Notes: generated by a model not told the origin, from the letters alone. A stretch of DNA of 64,000 nucleotides from Thunnus maccoyii (GCF_910596095.1 NC_056538.1:9480001-9544000), one strand, 5' to 3'; shown: positions 27,301 to 39,169, counted from the first letter of the stretch. Numbers and translations: made by a program.

Positions 27301-29928
27301 GGAAGTCACACACACACACCGAACAACACGTCGGCTGAGCTAATAGCCGACAGCGCCGAGCCAATACGCTGCAGCAACAAAGACTCTCTGCGAGTTGATG
27401 GCTGTCTCATAAATTAGACTTGTCTTAAGGATCACTCTATGTGCTCAGAGCCAAGAGCCGCACATGGTGTTTCCTGATTCCATGACGCAATGGAGCATGG
27501 CGGGGGTACAGTTGTGGCGTGAGGGATACCATCTGTGTACGTGTGCATGTGTGTAAAGTACTGTATGTGCATGTACAGTTAGCAGGGAACGTCCCTGTTT
27601 TTTTTGTGTGTGCATGTGTTGCCTACTTGTCTATGTAAGTGAGAGTGGAGGAGCAGGGAAACACACCAGATACATCATGAAAGAGAGAGACTGGCTTTGA
27701 AACTTAAACTAATCCTCTCTGCCTCAATAATGCAGCGTATGGATACTGTCATCCTAACAGCCTCTATAAAAGACCAACTGTCCTCGTGCACTGGACTAGT
27801 GCGTCCGTTGTTACTGCAGGTGCAAGCTGCTGTTGCGCAAGTTTTCAGATAAATGAGATGTGCTTGGTTTTAACTAATGTGCCTGACCGGTGTTAACAAA
27901 AAGAATAGATTCTTGACACGCAAAGGGATCCGTTTAAATCAAGCGCACCCCACGTCGTACAGTAAGTGGAAGCAGAGACGCTAACCCCGGTTGCTTGTCA
28001 TGGGTGTGTGTGTAGGGCCGGTGTGATGAAGACCAGGGCACGATCACAGCCGCCACGTAGGGAGGGTGGACAGCATCACCTCAACACACACCAAAGTAGG
28101 ACTGACACAGCACTTTGATCCTGAGAAACACATGTGCTCGCATAGATGCAAACCCACGTGAACATTAGGGGGAAACACTACTATACCCATATGTAAGAGT
28201 CCAAGAACTACGTAAGTCTATGTACACACACACACACAAGTCATGTCCACAAACACAGTTTTTGCACATGTGAGCATGCACACATGGACAGCAATGAAGC
28301 AGTTGTGTACACAGTTTGTAAACTACATAAATAATTCCTAAATGTGCTCTGCTTAAAAAAAAAAGAAGAAAAGTCATAATACTGCAATGTCATAACAAAT
28401 GCAACACCTGGCGGACAATCTTTTAGCCTGTCCTGTGTGAGTTCATGATGGATGCTGTCGTCATTGATTGGCTGGCAAGCCTGATAAGATATCAGTCATC
28501 TGGATTAGCCAAGTTTCTAACATCAATCCTAATTTGCAGAGCTAATAATCCCTTGACTGTCCACCAACAGTGCTGTTGAAGCTGGAGGCGAATCAAACTC
28601 TAGACCACAACAACTTGTCATGTCGATGGTTTGGGACCACACAGCTTTGTCAGTGTAATAGTTTAAATAAATACTTCTGGCAGTTCCTAGTTTTCACTTA
28701 CACATGTGTTTTTAGACAGTAAATTTGATGAATTTAATGATGTGCTTTTAAAATTGATGTGGTGGAGAGAAGCTCCAAAATGTAAAAGTTAAGATGCTAA
28801 CAAATGAAATCCATATCATAATATCCTTTTCACCTGTCAAGTGTGCATCACAGTAGAATAGAGTAGAGTAGATGAGGCTTTGGTGATACTGTGTACAGGA
28901 AGGGAATATTTTCATTGTCAACTATTTTATTGGGTATTTGTTCAATTGAGACGAATGTTCAAATTACTTATTTTAACTGTGAAAATGTCAAAAGATATTC
29001 AGTTTACAATGAAAAGCATACAGATCCTTTTGCTTTTAGGACACTGTGACCAAAATATGTTTTACTTAACAGACGACCATAGATCAATTATCAAAATTAT
29101 AAAAAAATATTATAAAACTATTTTCAAAAAACAATAATTATTGTGGTAATTTCAGACAATACAAATACCATTATTTTACAATTCATCGCAATATTACATC
29201 ATGTCTAGTTGTCATCAGTTCAGTCTCATTAGAGATATTTAATGCAATTGTGATGCTTAGTGCATGAGAAAATTCACACCTGTGTGCTTCTAATGTCAAA
29301 TCAATCGCAATATGTACCTGATACATCTGTAATAATTTATTTATATCAGATATATTATTACTGTAATAATTCATTGATTATTTATAACATCATTTAGCTC
29401 ATTTTAAAATACAAAGTCCAGACAGAGTCCACAAACATGTTGTGCATTTTGAACCATGAATAGCTTTGACATATGTATCTTTTGTATAATATTCAACTAG
29501 ATCTTACTTTTGAAAACAGAATACAAATTATACTCTATTTACATGCATGTGAAAACCTGACAATTCTTTCACTGCTGGGGTCATAAAAGGGTCAAAAGCA
29601 TGAAAAGGTTAAACTAAAACCTTAATTTGATGTGCAGTTTTCCATAACTGGGATTCAATAATCAGGTAAAATATCTCACTTTTTGTATTGAGACTTTTAG
29701 AACTACGTTTGTCAAATGCACTTGTGATAATATCCTTGAACTATTTGTCTCTCTTCACTCTGGTTGTTCTTTTGACATGACCGCATCCTCCATCATCACT
29801 GGCCGTGACAGAGTGGTGTTTCACAAAACAAACCACTTCCAGGTGGACAAACAAACACACCGACAACCCTCAGCCACCCGCCCTGACGTGTAGTGCAGTG
29901 GGAGCAGTCTTTGCTGTTGCACAACATA

Positions 29929-29983
<55 letters not shown>

Positions 29984-30406
29984 TGATGGCTGGGCGTCCA
30001 TGGGGGTGCTCTGAGATACAGACCACTGTTTAAACAAGCAACCAGCCAGCAGCACAATACATCCAAACAGCTGACAACAAAGGCTGCTTAACCAGTCCCC
30101 TGTACTGTGTGCTATTATCTCAATGGGGGACTGATTGACTGACTGGCCCCACATACTGTACATTCACGCTCACATACACACACACGCACACAGGAAGCGG
30201 GAATAAGCCTCGTATGAGCGCTGCACACATAATAACACGTGTTACGTTACGCAAGTGTTTGTTGTTCACCTTTTATTTGTGTTTTGGTGGTGAATTTATC
30301 GTCACTATCCAGTGTCAGATGCTTTGTAATAGACTTTTCCATAAACAAGATTACTATCTTGTGACATCTGGTGCAGTGTGCATGTGACTTTTTTTAAATA
30401 TGTTGC

Positions 30407-30444
<38 letters not shown>

Positions 30445-33395
30445 TAGTCTAGAAATGACGTGGCACACGTGAGACACACGAATCTACATGCACACATATA
30501 AATAGGTGGATTAAAGCATCTCACACTGTTACCAACATATTGTCAAGAGTGTGTACCGGACAATGTATCATTAAAAGAAATACATGTAAAAACATTCATT
30601 GACATGTAACATTAGCCCATAAGATATGTTTGTTGCTGTGTAATGTTTTAGCTGTTTAATGGACGTATCACGAACATGAACAAGTGTTTGGTTCTATGAA
30701 CAAGATTTTTATCTCCCTGTACCACATGTGCCAGTACTGAATGGGTTAAAACACACATTGTTGGCATGTCTCTGTACTAGTGCCACTTGTGCCTTTAATG
30801 TACCTGTTTAATGACATCATTCTTACATGAAATCCTAATGGTGTATGTATAAAACCTTAAGTGACACTATTTGAATTAGAAATTTCTACAGATTTTTAAT
30901 GATCAAGAAAACTTACAACGTATCCCTCCTATATGAATTGTATAATGTTGACACTTACCTATCAGGTGTCATTAAAAAAATAAAATCAATAAAGCATCAC
31001 TACAGTACAGTACAGTATTAACCTGAACCTCCAGTCCATCACCCTCATCTTATCCCAAGCTCAACTCTAAAAACTGATGACATGCTTTTACTGTTTTGAG
31101 CTATCCCTTCATACAGACTATGTTTCTACTGTCAGTTAAGTATTATTTGACAGCACCATCTTCTGGTCACAATGGAACAATGTCACAAAGTTAAGCAATG
31201 TGTACGCTATAAAAGATTTTACTGTCATTTATTCAATATGTATGCACACACACACACAAGTCTGCATGTACCAGTGTGTCTGTAAAATGAATGCTCTATC
31301 ATCATATTATATAATTATCTAAACAGACCATGCTTTACGGCAGCACATGCTGTAGGTGATGAAACAGGGAGGACTGAGTCTCTATTATCCACATATTAGA
31401 TAATATATTCCACTTTTTGGACCAAAAAGTTCCAGAAACTATAGAATCAGAAGACTCAGGAACTAAACTAGCAACTAAAAGTCTCTTTGCATATTCCTGT
31501 TATTGTTTCCACTACATTTGAAGAACAGTTAAGATTAGACGATTTAGATTCATGAAGGATTAAAGAAAATGATGATAGTATTTGAAATGGAGTTTACACA
31601 CATGTTGTTTGGATTTACAGGAGAGCGACTGATGACTGGATGTGATGAACAGATGAAAAAGACATACAGAGTTGGAAAAAGACTGAAAACTTCAGAATGC
31701 CAGTTTCGAAAGTAGCAATGATCTGCTGAGTGTTTTATGGGTATTTATTTCTGCTTTAGTAGATAATCATCATGAAACTGCAGAATCAGCAAAGGTTTAT
31801 TTCTCTCATCGATGCCAAAAAACAAACAAGAAATGTCGCTAATATTGATACTAGTGCCCCCAGTGCTTCCTAGTTTTGCAAAATTATAGTTGCCACAGCG
31901 TTTGTGTCTGACCAATCTGCAATGGTCAGCTCTGCTGGGGGATTTTTTTTTTTTTTTTTAGGGAACGTGGAACTATCCTTCAGGAACTAACTTTAGTCCC
32001 TCTTTCCTCCAGTCAAAATGCGAGTAAAGCTCCCAAGTTCCTCAAAAGTTTCTCGGTTCCCTGGTTCCTGCAGTGGAAATATTTTACAGGAAAGGGTGTA
32101 TGTGCTCTCACCTCCTCTATCATGGCGTCCATAGCATCAGAGAGTTCAGCCTGAGTAGCGTCGCTGGCCACCATGTTCCTCAGTCTTAGGCAGTATTCTC
32201 TCAGCTGTAACACACAGTGAGACAGAAACACCGGTCAGCGCTTCCTCATCGATTACACGACTTACTGATGGGTACTGATGTGAGCCTTACGTGAGCTTGA
32301 CTGCATTAGTTGTGAACGCACCTTATGATTGAGGATGTCATTCATTCTGCGTGAGGCCTCTGAGCTGTGTGACTCTGGAAAGCATTTCTTTGGAATGACG
32401 CCATACTTTTCTGAAGAGAGGACAGTATAAAACCAGTCAAATCCAGTCAGATAACATTTTTGTTCCATGGAACCAAAGTTTTTATGTTTGAAGATTAACG
32501 TATTTATAGTACAGTACAGTTCCCTTTTCTAAACTTGAAACATTACCCATAAATGATGGGTGATAAGTGTTGGTCAATTATTCTCCATGAACTTCTTGTT
32601 ACTGTGACTATGTGTCATGATCAGAACTGACCGATAAGGTTGACCAGCATGTCCCACTGTCCTCCGTCATTGGTCGGATTGGAGAGCAGGAACTGGACCA
32701 GGCGTCCGTCCACTGGCTCCTTCCTCTGCGCCGTCTCCACACAGGCCTGAAGGAAGTAGTAGCAACGCTCAACCTGCAGAAAAAGAGAACGAACAGGACA
32801 GAGACATGATGAGTAAATAAAGAGAGAGATGGACTGAGAGGTGCTGCACCATCTAATAATGTCACATAACTGTATATAATGAAGACATGTATGCTCAAGA
32901 CTTAAGTCATAAAAATAATGACTTGAGACTTGACTGAGACATGAGACCAAAAACATCCAAGAGTCACTGTTTTACCTTTTAAAATCTTAGAGCAATCAAA
33001 AATAAATGAGACCAGGTCAGGCAGGCCTTGTAAAGCCTTTAATTATTTGGCCTATGCAGTAGAAGTGAAAGCAAATGCAATCTGCAGCTATCTTAATGGA
33101 CACTATTAACACAGCTTTGAAAGCAAAATCTTCAGCCTCTGATGTAATGTAATAACACACTGGTTCAGAGGAGGACGGGGATATTCTTAGAGCTCGACAT
33201 TTACTGCTTCCTTACTTAGAACCAACATTACAATCAATTTTAGTCCCTGGCTGGCACTTGTCACAAACACAGGCCTATTCAGTGGAACCGCAACCACGCG
33301 TTTAAACATGTGGGAGAGAGAGGCCAGAGAGAGACATTTAGAGCGGTGTCACTGTGACATCAACGTGGGAAAAAAAAACAAAAAAACATGAGGCT

Positions 33396-33426
<31 letters not shown>

Positions 33427-36400
33427 TTTAGAGCGGTGTCACTGTGACGTCGACCCTGGAAGAGCATTGACCACAACACACAAAAGAGGGTTTTAGTTGT
33501 ACAATGACTGTATAGTAGTAGCAAAGCACATGTGTACACACACCCACACACGCGGTGTCCTGACTGCAAAACAACAAAAACAATCATCTACCAAAATACT
33601 ACAGCACTAATAACTAATAAAGTCATATATATAGTAGTCTGAGCCTCTGAGCAGTGAAACACATGTCTTACCTTGTCCCAGAAAAAGAGATAGGACTGAC
33701 TGAACTCAAACTCCTCTATGTTAAACTTCTTCATGAAGGGAAGTCGCATGACGTTGAGGCACGAGAAGATCCAACATCTCCCTGGTAGTAAAAAGAAGAA
33801 ATATGCAGGTTAGAGAGGAATCACAGTTAAGGTGTTTTTGTACGTGCATCAGTAGTGCTTCTAGTGCTCCAAGTTTAGTTGTTCTGATAGGCAGCAAGTC
33901 ACAAGCTCACAGGAATCATTACATATTTAATTCTAACTCCTAAACCTCAAAAGCGGAAACCAATGGTGGTCTGGAAGGGAGGATAAGTGCATTTATCAGT
34001 TACAAACTTATGGTCTACTTTAAACATGGTCAGCATGGGTTGTGTTCAAGATTCTTCCATCTTTAGATTTTTTAAAAAAAATTTTTTTTTTTTTTTAGAT
34101 TCTTTAAATCTATTTTAGAGACTTAAGACTAAACTTAGTAACCAACAATATATCTACCAACACATGATGAGTGATCCACCAGTCATCGTAGATGTGAGGC
34201 ACTGGGTTCCGCAAAGCAAAACAACGTCTCAGCCAGAAAACAGCAACCATAGATCATATAATGTGTTGTCAATGACAGACTTTATTGCAACGCAGAGGGA
34301 TTTCTTTATTAAATTAAAGCTGCAAGCAGCGTTGAATGGGCCCTTGCGTCTCCGCACACGTCAGGCCGTGACGCAATCAAAGGGCTTCTGTCACGGGCAT
34401 GTAGATGTCTTCAGACTCGGGCTGTTTTCAGACAATGCAAGAAGGAGATAAACATCACTTCCTTTGTCCACTGTTTTGCCTGCTGCTGTTGCTGCTCACT
34501 GAAATTTTGTAGGGGGCGCTATTCAACCAGTCTGCATCACTGATGGAATATTGTCATGTAGACGTGTTCAGGCCAGGACTCTTATCAAACATGTAAAGTT
34601 TGGTGCAGACTGGAGCATTTACAATAAAGTTAAAGCAACTTCCTCTGTCATGGCGAAGCATCAAATCTCAACGGTGTGAGGATGAGAATTTTCTGCAGGC
34701 TGAGACATGTCTGTCTTGCTCACACCTGTGGCATCAAAATTATGCAAGTTTTGGGCCCATTCACTTGAATTTCAATTAGTAAACTGAAAACTCTTGATGA
34801 GTTTGTGTGTAAAACAAATTAATTTCCTAATTTTCACCAAGTCTATTTTAACCCACATGACCTGGTCAAAGTTTGATTGACATGTGTACTGTCAGGTGTG
34901 TAGAGACAATAAGTAACTGCAGCTGGACACAGAAAAATAGTCATATATTTGAATGGAGAGTGTGAGCAAACCCACACTTTTTTGATCATTTACTGCTTCC
35001 ACATAGTTTTGGATACAAACTTCATTTGAACTTTAAATGAGTCACGAGACGCTGACCTACAAATCTTGAATTTACATGTGTTTTCTATCTTTTACTGTTT
35101 TGGAGATATCAGAGTGTGAGTTTTAAAGTCTTTTCTTGCTCCTCCTGTGATTTGATAATGAGTGTGTATTACGTCATGTGTCACAGCACTGAGGGAGTGA
35201 CATCACCCGGAGCAGTTGGAGAACAGGATTTCAGAGTACTCTCCTTGTGAAATATCCTCATAAATCCCATGACTTTGGCCAAATCTTACATTAAACATCA
35301 CATTTTTTTGTAGGAAATTTCATCACGAATCCATTGATACAGGTTTGAAAGTGGTCGGACTTATAGTTTAGACATCAGAAGCATCAGTTTGACACAAAGG
35401 CCATGCCCAGAGATTGCCTCCCCATTGGTTTACATTATAAGGTGTGATGTGGCACTGCAACTTTCAGGGCTTATAAAATCTAAACCGTTCCCAGTTATTA
35501 CAAAGTTTTTGTTCAGCACAGTGTCATAAGTCACCTATTAAAATTTGAAGCCGATACCATTAACGCCCTCAGAGGAGAAAGCATTTGTTCGAGGTCCAAA
35601 ATTGGGGAAAAGTCGTACTTTCATGTGTGTATTGCGGACTTCCTGTTGGAATTCGGTCAGGGGTGTCAGCATATGATTTGTAGGTCTTGATGAGACAAAT
35701 GATTGAGTTTTGGTTCGGATCTCTTTACAACATTCCTACAGTCCGTGGCGGCCATATTTGTTACATAAGTGGCGCTCTCAAGCACATTTTGGCACTCTGG
35801 GGGTTAATTTTTACATTTTATCAAATTTTTCACCAGACCTGATATGCGTGCCATATTTGGTGAGTTTTTGAGCATGTTTAGAGGGTCAAATTTAGGGTTT
35901 AAGTGGCGTAATAATAAAGAAAGAAACAAACAGAACAAATACAAGAGGGTCTTCGCCCCTTTGGGGCTCAGGCCCTAAAAATAGCCATTTGGTGATTTCA
36001 GTGAGAAATTTACAATCCACCAGGTATCTGATTTAGTTGATCCAAGTTAAAAGAGACCTCCCAACTTCATGCAATCCAAACTTTGACTGTGATAAAAAAA
36101 ATGAAGCTGACAAAGATGTGCAAACAGGGAGTGAGGTGTAGTTGCTACATGCTTAAGGCAGCTGCAGCACCACATCTCACCAGAAGTGTTTTTTTTTTTT
36201 TTTTTTGTTTGTTTTTTTTTTTTAAAAAAAACACACAGTATGCATTACATTCTTTTCAACACAAAAATAAAAGCTGCAAACTTATGTGATAGTTGCTCAA
36301 ATCTGTCCAGGACAGTCACGACCACAAATCACTTTTGCATCACTTCGCCACACAAATGCCTACAACAAATGTAACAGCATACATATCCACCATTTGTGAT

Positions 36401-39002
36401 GCACACTTGAGGTCTAGAAAGGTTAAAGAAAAAATAGTATTCATGAAAAAAAACAAAACATTCAACAAAACTTTGCAACTTGTGTTTTATTTTATAAAAA
36501 GGTAGACTAACTACAGCACAAGTGTATGAAAATGTGTAAATGTCAGTTCTAAGCCATTTACTTCAGAAATGCATTAACTTTCTAATGTGTGCTAGATATC
36601 AATTGTTTGTGCTCTGCAAATGTTGCTGCAAGCACAAATATACACATTCACTAACTGCATTATCTCAGTCATTGGTGTGTGTTGATCCAAAAGATTGGAC
36701 ATTGCTAATAGGATGCATTTCCTTTTCCCATTGAAGGTATGCTTGTAATTATCAATATTACTTTACTATGTTATGTCCTACCTGAGTTTTTCTGGTTGGT
36801 GACGGGCTTGCCCTCTGTGGGGATAGAGTGCTGGAAGATGTGCACAGTATCCTGGACAGTCTGCCGGTGCAGACAAACCTCCAGCGGGTCGATGCACGTT
36901 GACACATTCTGGGCCAGCAGGTAGCGTGGCTCGGCCCGCAGCCGCTTCATAAAGGTGGCTACCTTCTCCTGACTCAGACCTGGAGGAGCAGGAAGAGAGA
37001 GGTAAAGAGTGAATGGTGAGAGAATGGAGGGAAGAGAAGTGCAAATAAAGTTACCTTGTAATGAGGAGACTTTCACAGCTAGACAGAGCCTGACTGCTGA
37101 CTATAACTAAGAGGAATTTCCTACTGTCCCAATACCCATGACCCATCTGTGCACTTTAGGTATATACACTTCCCACTTAGGATCTGATTTATGAGCACTC
37201 ACGCACTCAGATGTCATAGTAATGCCTGGAAAATGCCCAATCAATAGTCATAAACCAACAGCACATCCTTTATTGAATACAACAACTGTCTGGTGCTTTG
37301 TTTTTCCACCATCCATGCAGAGACTATAGTGGATAATAGACTGTTAAGGATATTGAACACAATTAAGATTAGAGCTCTGATAAATAATATAAGGACAGAC
37401 TTGGAAAGGAGAGAAACAAGTCATAGCAAACAAGGAGGAAAACAAGGATTCTCAGTTTCTAGTAGTACTATAAGTGGCCCTAGGGAGCCGAGGGCTGATC
37501 GCAGTATGGCTCATCTGGCTCCATCTGGGAGAGGGAACACACTGGAAGGCTTGTCTGGTCCCACTGGACAGGGGAAGGAGGGGTACACACACACAAACAC
37601 ACACACTTTGACAGAATCAAACTGGCACTAGCGTGTAGTTTGTAATTCCGTCAAATAATAGTGCAGAGCAATTAAACATTGAGAGGGACATTGCCTAGTC
37701 ATGCATGCTGCCTAGAGTTCGACCCCTCTCTCTCAGCTCCATGCTGTTATTTTCCATTGACACAAGACTGAAATGCACTGACGGCCTTTGATTACGACAG
37801 CGTCAAACTTCATTAACGGTCATGTCTTCCTGAGAGGACAAAAAGCAGAAGCAGGCCTGCACAGTGTTGTGTTGACATGATGAGTATGGATAGACAATGA
37901 AGGGAAAATAGTAAGAGGTGAACCTTCAATCTGAAACAGAGCGATAGCCGACAGCTTCAAACTCTATACAAACATAAGAAGAGCATATGTCAAATTAAAT
38001 ATGTTGGAAACGCTGAGCTTAAATGAAGGGTGAGTTAGTTGATCAGGCTGTTATTCAACAAGTGAGGGCATGAATGGGGAGGACAGACACCACAGTGGTT
38101 TTTTTATGGAAAGGGGTCAAGCACAGGTACTCAGGGTGACTTGCAAATTTACACACCACTGGTTACACAACTGGCTTTATATTAGATAACACTCTAAAGT
38201 GTCTATCACTGTGCAAGGGGCTGAAAAACAGCTGGCATGAAACCTAACTTTGGAGGCTGAGTAGACACTGGCTGACACAGTCCAAAGATCAAAATACCAT
38301 GGCACTAGCTAACACGGTCCCTTTTTAAATGTGTACATTAGAAATAAAATAGAAGTATTTCCTCTATGTAAGAGAAGCATTCGTTAACATGAGTCTTACG
38401 CATAGCCATCTGACCGAAGCCAAAACTTATTCAAAAGAAAACCAAAAAAAAGTGTTGTGAAATATTAAGTTAATTAGTTGAAATTGAAATTGAAACAATC
38501 TCAGGTGGCTACAGTTTAACTTCGACAGCATTAATCACTGCTACAGTCTACTAAAAACGTGTTGAAACCCGACTACAAGTGTTAACATTTCACTTCAAAA
38601 GGAAACCCCCTCTTAAATGAATCACTTGAAATAGTTTTGACAGTTTCTCGCAATTCCAGTTCCCTTCTCGATGAGCTTAGCTACCCAGGCTAACATTTCC
38701 AGTTCCTGTAGCTGACAGCAGCTTTTAGCCGCCGAGTAAAAAGGTGTGTTAGCTGCCTGCTCTTCAAAAAAGTCCGGATATCGATACCACGCTGACGAAG
38801 TGTCAGCCCTGCAGAGAGAAAACGACGGCAAAGTCATGCTAGCAGGCAGGCAATGCTAACGCAATGAATGCTAACTTTAGCCTGTTAGCTCCGTCAGCTG
38901 TCATCCTCCAGCCGTCAGATACAGAGCGCACTCAGCCGGCCGGAGACCCCAAACACCGGGACTGAAGCAGCACAAAGTGCCACTCAACTTACCACTGTCC
39001 AT
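15206..39002 (-). CDS. blmh: Bleomycin hydrolase, complete gene (12 coding exons)
   Basis: Cytosolic papain-like cysteine aminopeptidase (peptidase family C1B), known in mammals as a homohexamer that trims peptides, hydrolyses homocysteine thiolactone and inactivates bleomycin. Twelve exons join in phase to 1359 nt, 452 residues plus stop; human BLMH is 455. The catalytic Cys72 lies in SGRCWIFSC (exon 3), His371 in LMTHAM (exon 10) and Asn394 in ENSWG (exon 11), matching human Cys73, His372 and Asn396. The C-terminus VLPAWDPMGALA is the conserved tail that sits in the active-site cleft and restricts the enzyme to aminopeptidase activity; human has one more residue, Glu. Start: ATG at 39002-39000 in a CpG-rich region, giving MDSG before a phase-1 donor, as in vertebrate orthologues. 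No frameshift or lost key residue was seen. Intron 6 (8.1 kb) is the largest. Confidence 0.97.
15633..15851. mobile_element. MITE with 28-bp inverted repeats and TA target duplication (blmh intron 11)
   Basis: Left end TTAAAGGAATAGTGTGACAC, right end GTCAAACTATTCCTTTAA; the ends are inverted repeats with four mismatches over 28 bp. A TA sits at each edge, suggesting Tc1/mariner-type mobilisation. The interior has AAGCTAAGCTAAGCTAA. A relative lies at 50415-50731. Confidence 0.85.
15852..20798. other. blmh intron 11, remainder
   Basis: No exon on either strand. Bases about 19860-20106 resemble a common fish repeat ending ATAGGTCCCCTTTA. Short GT runs lie near 17020 and 18999. Confidence 0.5.
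20799..20865 (-). CDS. blmh: blmh exon 11 (catalytic asparagine)
   Basis: Residues 382-404: DGKEGYEKWRVENSWGDDRG, then NKG. Asn394 of ENSWG is the third catalytic residue. The acceptor is preceded by a (CT)n tract seen as GA repeats on the plus strand at 20871-20892. Donor GTAACC. Confidence 0.96.
21143..21260 (-). CDS. blmh: blmh exon 10 (catalytic histidine)
   Basis: Residues 342-381: FNHELVFGVSVKNLSKAERL, then IYGDSLMTHAMILTAVTDK. His371 in LMTHAM corresponds to human catalytic His372. Donor GTACGC. Confidence 0.96.
22249..22908. mobile_element. MITE-like element in blmh intron 9
   Basis: Left end TTATGCCAAGCACACAC and, reversed, right end TAATGCCGAGTTCACA form imperfect inverted repeats. 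Inside are CACACTACACAACTT and CACACTATACGACTG, typical of a teleost nonautonomous element. No coding capacity. Confidence 0.55.
23459..23526 (-). CDS. blmh: blmh exon 9
   Basis: Residues 320-342: AVWFGCDVGKHFHGKLGIND then MNV. Acceptor TTCTAG, consensus donor GTGAGT; ends in phase 2 (GT|G restores Val342). Confidence 0.96.
23610..23768 (-). CDS. blmh: blmh exon 8
   Basis: Residues 267-319: ICLVNDPRPQNPYGKLYSVE, NMVAGRNTLYNNQPIQLLKK and ESIKDGE. 53 codons, donor GTAAGT. Intron 7 between this exon and exon 7 is only 105 bp. Confidence 0.97.
23874..24029 (-). CDS. blmh: blmh exon 7
   Basis: Residues 215-266: VFRVASVCLGSPPETISWEY and ITPQEFYREHVKPLYNIQDK. 52 codons, phase 0 at both ends; donor GTATGT. 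Confidence 0.97.
29931..29982 (+). repeat. (GT)n microsatellite
   Basis: About 26 pure GT units within blmh intron 6. Confidence 0.97.
31930..32085. mobile_element. Dispersed repeat end abutting blmh exon 6
   Basis: A poly-T run, then GGAACTATCCTTCAGGAAC and ...GGTTCCTGCAGTGGAAA. The reverse complement, TTTCCACTGCAGGAACC, resembles the terminus of a known type of fish MITE; a partial inverted match, GTTTCCACTACATTTG, lies near 31507. Confidence 0.5.
32112..32204 (-). CDS. blmh: blmh exon 6
   Basis: Residues 184-214: LREYCLRLRNMVASDATQAE, then LSDAMDAMIEE. Exactly 31 codons; acceptor TTACAG, donor GTGAGA. A dispersed repeat ends only about 30 bases beyond the donor. Confidence 0.96.
32322..32410 (-). 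CDS. blmh: blmh exon 5
   Basis: Residues 154-183: KYGVIPKKCFPESHSSEASR, then RMNDILNHK. Acceptor CTCTTCAG, donor GTGCGT, phase 0 end. Confidence 0.97.
32632..32773 (-). CDS. blmh: blmh exon 4
   Basis: Residues 107-154: VERCYYFLQACVETAQRK and LLSNPTNDGGQWDMLVNL, very close to mammalian BLMH. Acceptor TTCTGCAG, donor GTCAGT (phase 1). Confidence 0.97.
33329..33460 (+). repeat. Tandem duplication with (GA)n in blmh intron 3
   Basis: ATTTAGAGCGGTGTCACTGT occurs in both 33329-33370 and 33419-33460, separated by poly-A and a (GA)n run at 33396-33424. Period about 90 bp. Confidence 0.85.
33672..33781 (-). CDS. blmh: blmh exon 3 (catalytic cysteine)
   Basis: Residues 70-106. Holds the nucleophile Cys72 in GRCWIFSCLNVMRLPF, followed by EEFEFSQSYLFFWDK, a hallmark stretch of C1B bleomycin hydrolases. 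Acceptor CTACCAG, donor GTAAGA. Confidence 0.97.
34312..35979. mobile_element. 1.7-kb teleost interspersed repeat (blmh intron 2)
   Basis: Starts TAAAGCTGCAAGCAGCG...GGGCCCTTGCG and ends CTTCGCCCCTTTGGGGCTCA...GGCCCTAA. Internal landmarks include GGGGGCGCTATTCAACC, CCTCCCCATTGGTTTACATT and TTTTTGAGCATGTTTAGAGG. This sequence is abundant in percomorph genomes. No intact ORF; class not assigned. Confidence 0.7.
36185..36231 (+). repeat. Poly-T/poly-A tract
   Basis: A long T run with two G interruptions, immediately followed by A8. Confidence 0.9.
36782..36979 (-). CDS. blmh: blmh exon 2
   Basis: Residues 4-70, including LAQNVSTCIDPLEVCLHR and the run GKPVTNQKNS that leads into the catalytic loop. 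Acceptor TCCTCCAG, donor GTAGGA; phase 1 at both ends. Confidence 0.95.
38622..38837 (-). other. Unexplained 71-codon ORF in blmh intron 1
   Basis: Open frame of 71 codons about 160 bp inside blmh intron 1. Its composition is protein-like (several W, Y, F, paired Cys; YPDFFEEQAANTPFYSAAKS, then QELEMLAWVAKLIEKGTG). A good acceptor (TTTTCTCTCTGCAG) lies inside it. Joining blmh exon 1 to that acceptor gives a different, soon-stopped frame, so it is not a simple alternative exon of blmh. It could be an independent small protein, an exon of another transcript, or chance in a CpG-rich region. I do not recognise it. Confidence 0.25.
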
Positions 39003-39160
39003 GTTTCCGAGGAGCTTGACGAGCGTTGTCTGTTTTCTTGAAAAGTCACCGGCTCTTTGTTTATCTCATTCGCCGACAATCAGTCAGTGTGATAACAGGG
39101 TGCGCTCGTTTGTTTGACTCCGGGGCGGTCTTTGACGTGGTGCCTGGGCGGAGTTTGTGA
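38860..39160 (-). promoter_or_regulatory. blmh: CpG-rich blmh promoter / 5' UTR
   Basis: CpG density is far above the AT-rich surroundings. GC-box cores lie at 39122-39128 and 39146-39151 and a TGACG half-site at 39133-39137, about 120-150 bp upstream of the ATG. No TATA box stands out. This fits a housekeeping CpG-island promoter; the transcription start cannot be fixed from sequence alone. Confidence 0.6.
38993..39002 (-). CDS. blmh: blmh exon 1 (coding part)
   Basis: Codes only MDS plus the first base of Gly4, then donor GTAAGT. The 5' UTR continues to the right into the CpG-rich promoter. Too short to be seen as an ORF; placed by phase with exon 2 and by the conserved short first exon of the family. 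Confidence 0.85.
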
Positions 39161-39169
39161 TAATGACTG

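Larger units (their letters stand above)
24030..32111. other. blmh intron 6 (8.1 kb)
   Basis: No exon seen on either strand. Contains C-runs at 24298-24308 and 25126-25137, (GT)n at 29931-29982, (CA)n at 30412-30442, and repeat-like sequence from about 31500 to 32085. Confidence 0.55.

Noticed and set aside
34164..34451. 95-codon ORF overlapping the 1.7-kb repeat
   Set aside because: It starts outside and enters the repeat end; no protein family fits.
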